Shown here piece after piece: positions 63,330 through 64,000 of a stretch of 64,000 nt of DNA. Below the pieces are notes generated by a model. The model made no database searches, was not told where the DNA came from, and was given only the letters and a program-made list of their open reading frames with translations. Source of the stretch: CAYYKD01 sp964471825 (GTDB lineage: Bacteria > Spirochaetota > GWE2-31-10 > CAYYKD01); NCBI GenBank assembly GCA_964471825.1, contig CAYYKD010000016.1, positions 11,200 through 75,199 on the forward strand. Direction: 5' to 3'. The stretch's first letter is position 1, and every line of letters begins with the position of its first letter. A program made the position numbers and the translations under genes.

Positions 63330-64000
63330 ATGAAAGAAGTATCGATTGTTGTACCGGTTTTTAACGAGGAAGGCAATGTCCGTGAGCTACATAAAGAGAT
63401 CAATGCCGTTTGTATCCGCGAAGGCTATAAATATGAGATCATATTTATTGATGACGGTTCTAAAGATAAAACACCGGAGATATGTAAAGAGCTCAGACCG
63501 TTAAAATACATTAGACTACGGAAAAACTTTGGACAAACAGCTGCAATGGATGCAGGGATCAAGGCGTCTATCTATGAAAAAATCATTACTATGGATGGTG
63601 ACAGGCAGAATGATCCTAACGATATCCCAAGGCTCATAGAGTACCTTGAGTCTAACGACTATGACATAGTTTCCGGCTGGAGAAAAAAAAGAAAAGACGG
63701 ATTCTTTAAGAAGTTTACATCTCGAGGTGCCAATCTACTAAGAGGGATATTAATAAAAGACGGTATTCATGACTCTGGATGTAGTTTAAAGATCTATAAA
63801 AAAGAGTGCTTTGACCACTTGAGTCTTTATGGAGAGATGCATCGATTTATCCCTGCACTACTTAAAATCAAAGGGTTTACAGTTGGAGAGGTCGAAGTAA
63901 ATCATCGTCCAAGAACAGCAGGCAAAACAAAATACAACTGGAAGCGATCTGTAAAAGGGTTTGTTGATATGATCTCTGTATGGTTCTGGAATAAATACGC
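63330..64000 (+). CDS. family 2 glycosyltransferase (3' end outside the window)
   Basis: GT2 enzyme of the DPM1/ArnC/GtrB type, likely transferring a sugar to undecaprenyl phosphate. The N-terminus reads VSIVVPVFNEEGNV, followed by IIFIDDGSKDKTPE, KNFGQTAAMDAGI, the nucleotide/metal motif MDGDRQNDP and later HRPRTAGKTKYNW. 223 residues are visible; the C-terminal membrane helices, if any, are beyond the window. GAGGTG lies 4 nt before the ATG. Confidence 0.93.
   Translation, partial: MKEVSIVVPVFNEEGNVRELHKEINAVCIREGYKYEIIFIDDGSKDKTPEICKELRPLKYIRLRKNFGQTAAMDAGIKASIYEKIITMDGDRQNDPNDIPRLIEYLESNDYDIVSGWRKKRKDGFFKKFTSRGANLLRGILIKDGIHDSGCSLKIYKKECFDHLSLYGEMHRFIPALLKIKGFTVGEVEVNHRPRTAGKTKYNWKRSVKGFVDMISVWFWNKY

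Noticed and set aside
1..64000. CRISPR array, prophage, tRNA or rRNA genes
   Set aside because: I saw no regularly spaced repeats, no phage structural genes and no convincing T-loop or rRNA sequence on either strand.

Overview
The window is one 64-kb piece of an AT-rich, diderm bacterial chromosome, most likely a spirochaete (phylum Spirochaetota). Pointers to this are the order obg-nadD-LCP/LytR, the rimP-nusA-infB-rbfA-truB-ribF-rpsO cluster, a PstA with a large insert, an outer-membrane assembly block (TamB, BamA, Skp/OmpH), a GSCFA protein and several secreted proteins of a spirochaete type. The lineage call is inference; no rRNA, tRNA, phage or CRISPR array was seen. Three 10-N assembly gaps lie inside nusA, the skp/ompH-like gene and ugd.

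Layout. 1-2.4 kb (+): obg (5' end cut by the window), nadD and an LCP/LytR-type protein. 2.4-11.1 kb (-): a small gene behind a sigma-28-like promoter, then GSCFA, dut, rpsO, ribF, truB, rbfA, infB, nusA and rimP, a translation/transcription operon whose first start codon lies in a hairpin loop. 11.4-14.5 kb (+): two polytopic membrane proteins with coupled starts. 14.6-19.2 kb (-): phosphate uptake operon pstS-pstC-pstA-pstB-phoU behind a candidate Pho box, with pstA broken by a frameshift. 20-26.6 kb (-): tightly packed cell-envelope genes (M23 peptidase, PRTase-like protein, zinc protein, CPBP protease, DegP-like lipoprotein, TPR/calcium-loop protein). 26.6-30 kb (-): phosphohexomutase and FtsH. 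30.5-32.2 kb (+): NfeD and an SPFH protein, followed by a cluster of strong hairpins and a probable mobile-element relic.

32.8-43.9 kb (+) is an outer-membrane biogenesis block: a beta-barrel-like protein, a small secreted protein, ExbB, ExbD, a TonB-like protein, TamB, BamA and Skp/OmpH, then two small unknown genes. The tight ExbB-ExbD-TonB-TamB-BamA order suggests a proton-motive-force-powered step linked to TamB/BamA. 43.9-45.7 kb (-) encodes a soluble chemoreceptor fused to an FeFe-hydrogenase-like H-cluster domain. 46-48 kb (+): fabH and an unusual nucleoside-diphosphate-kinase-like protein. 48.1-49.8 kb (-): pheA (prephenate dehydratase), aroQ and an unknown gene. 50-52.4 kb (+): an unknown protein of a spirochaete type and a HAD phosphatase. 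52.4-58 kb (-): SppA, a PilZ protein and a large secreted YD-repeat-like protein. 58.3-64 kb (+): ugd, an 1133-residue membrane protein and a family 2 glycosyltransferase cut by the window end, probably a surface polysaccharide locus.

The most unusual items are the hydrogenase-like chemoreceptor, the NDK-like protein with an inserted segment and all key residues kept, the ExbBD/TonB-TamB-BamA block, the broken pstA, the zinc ribbon on NusA, the hairpin over the rimP start, and a dispersed inverted repeat with a 303-bp relic near 32.2-32.5 kb.
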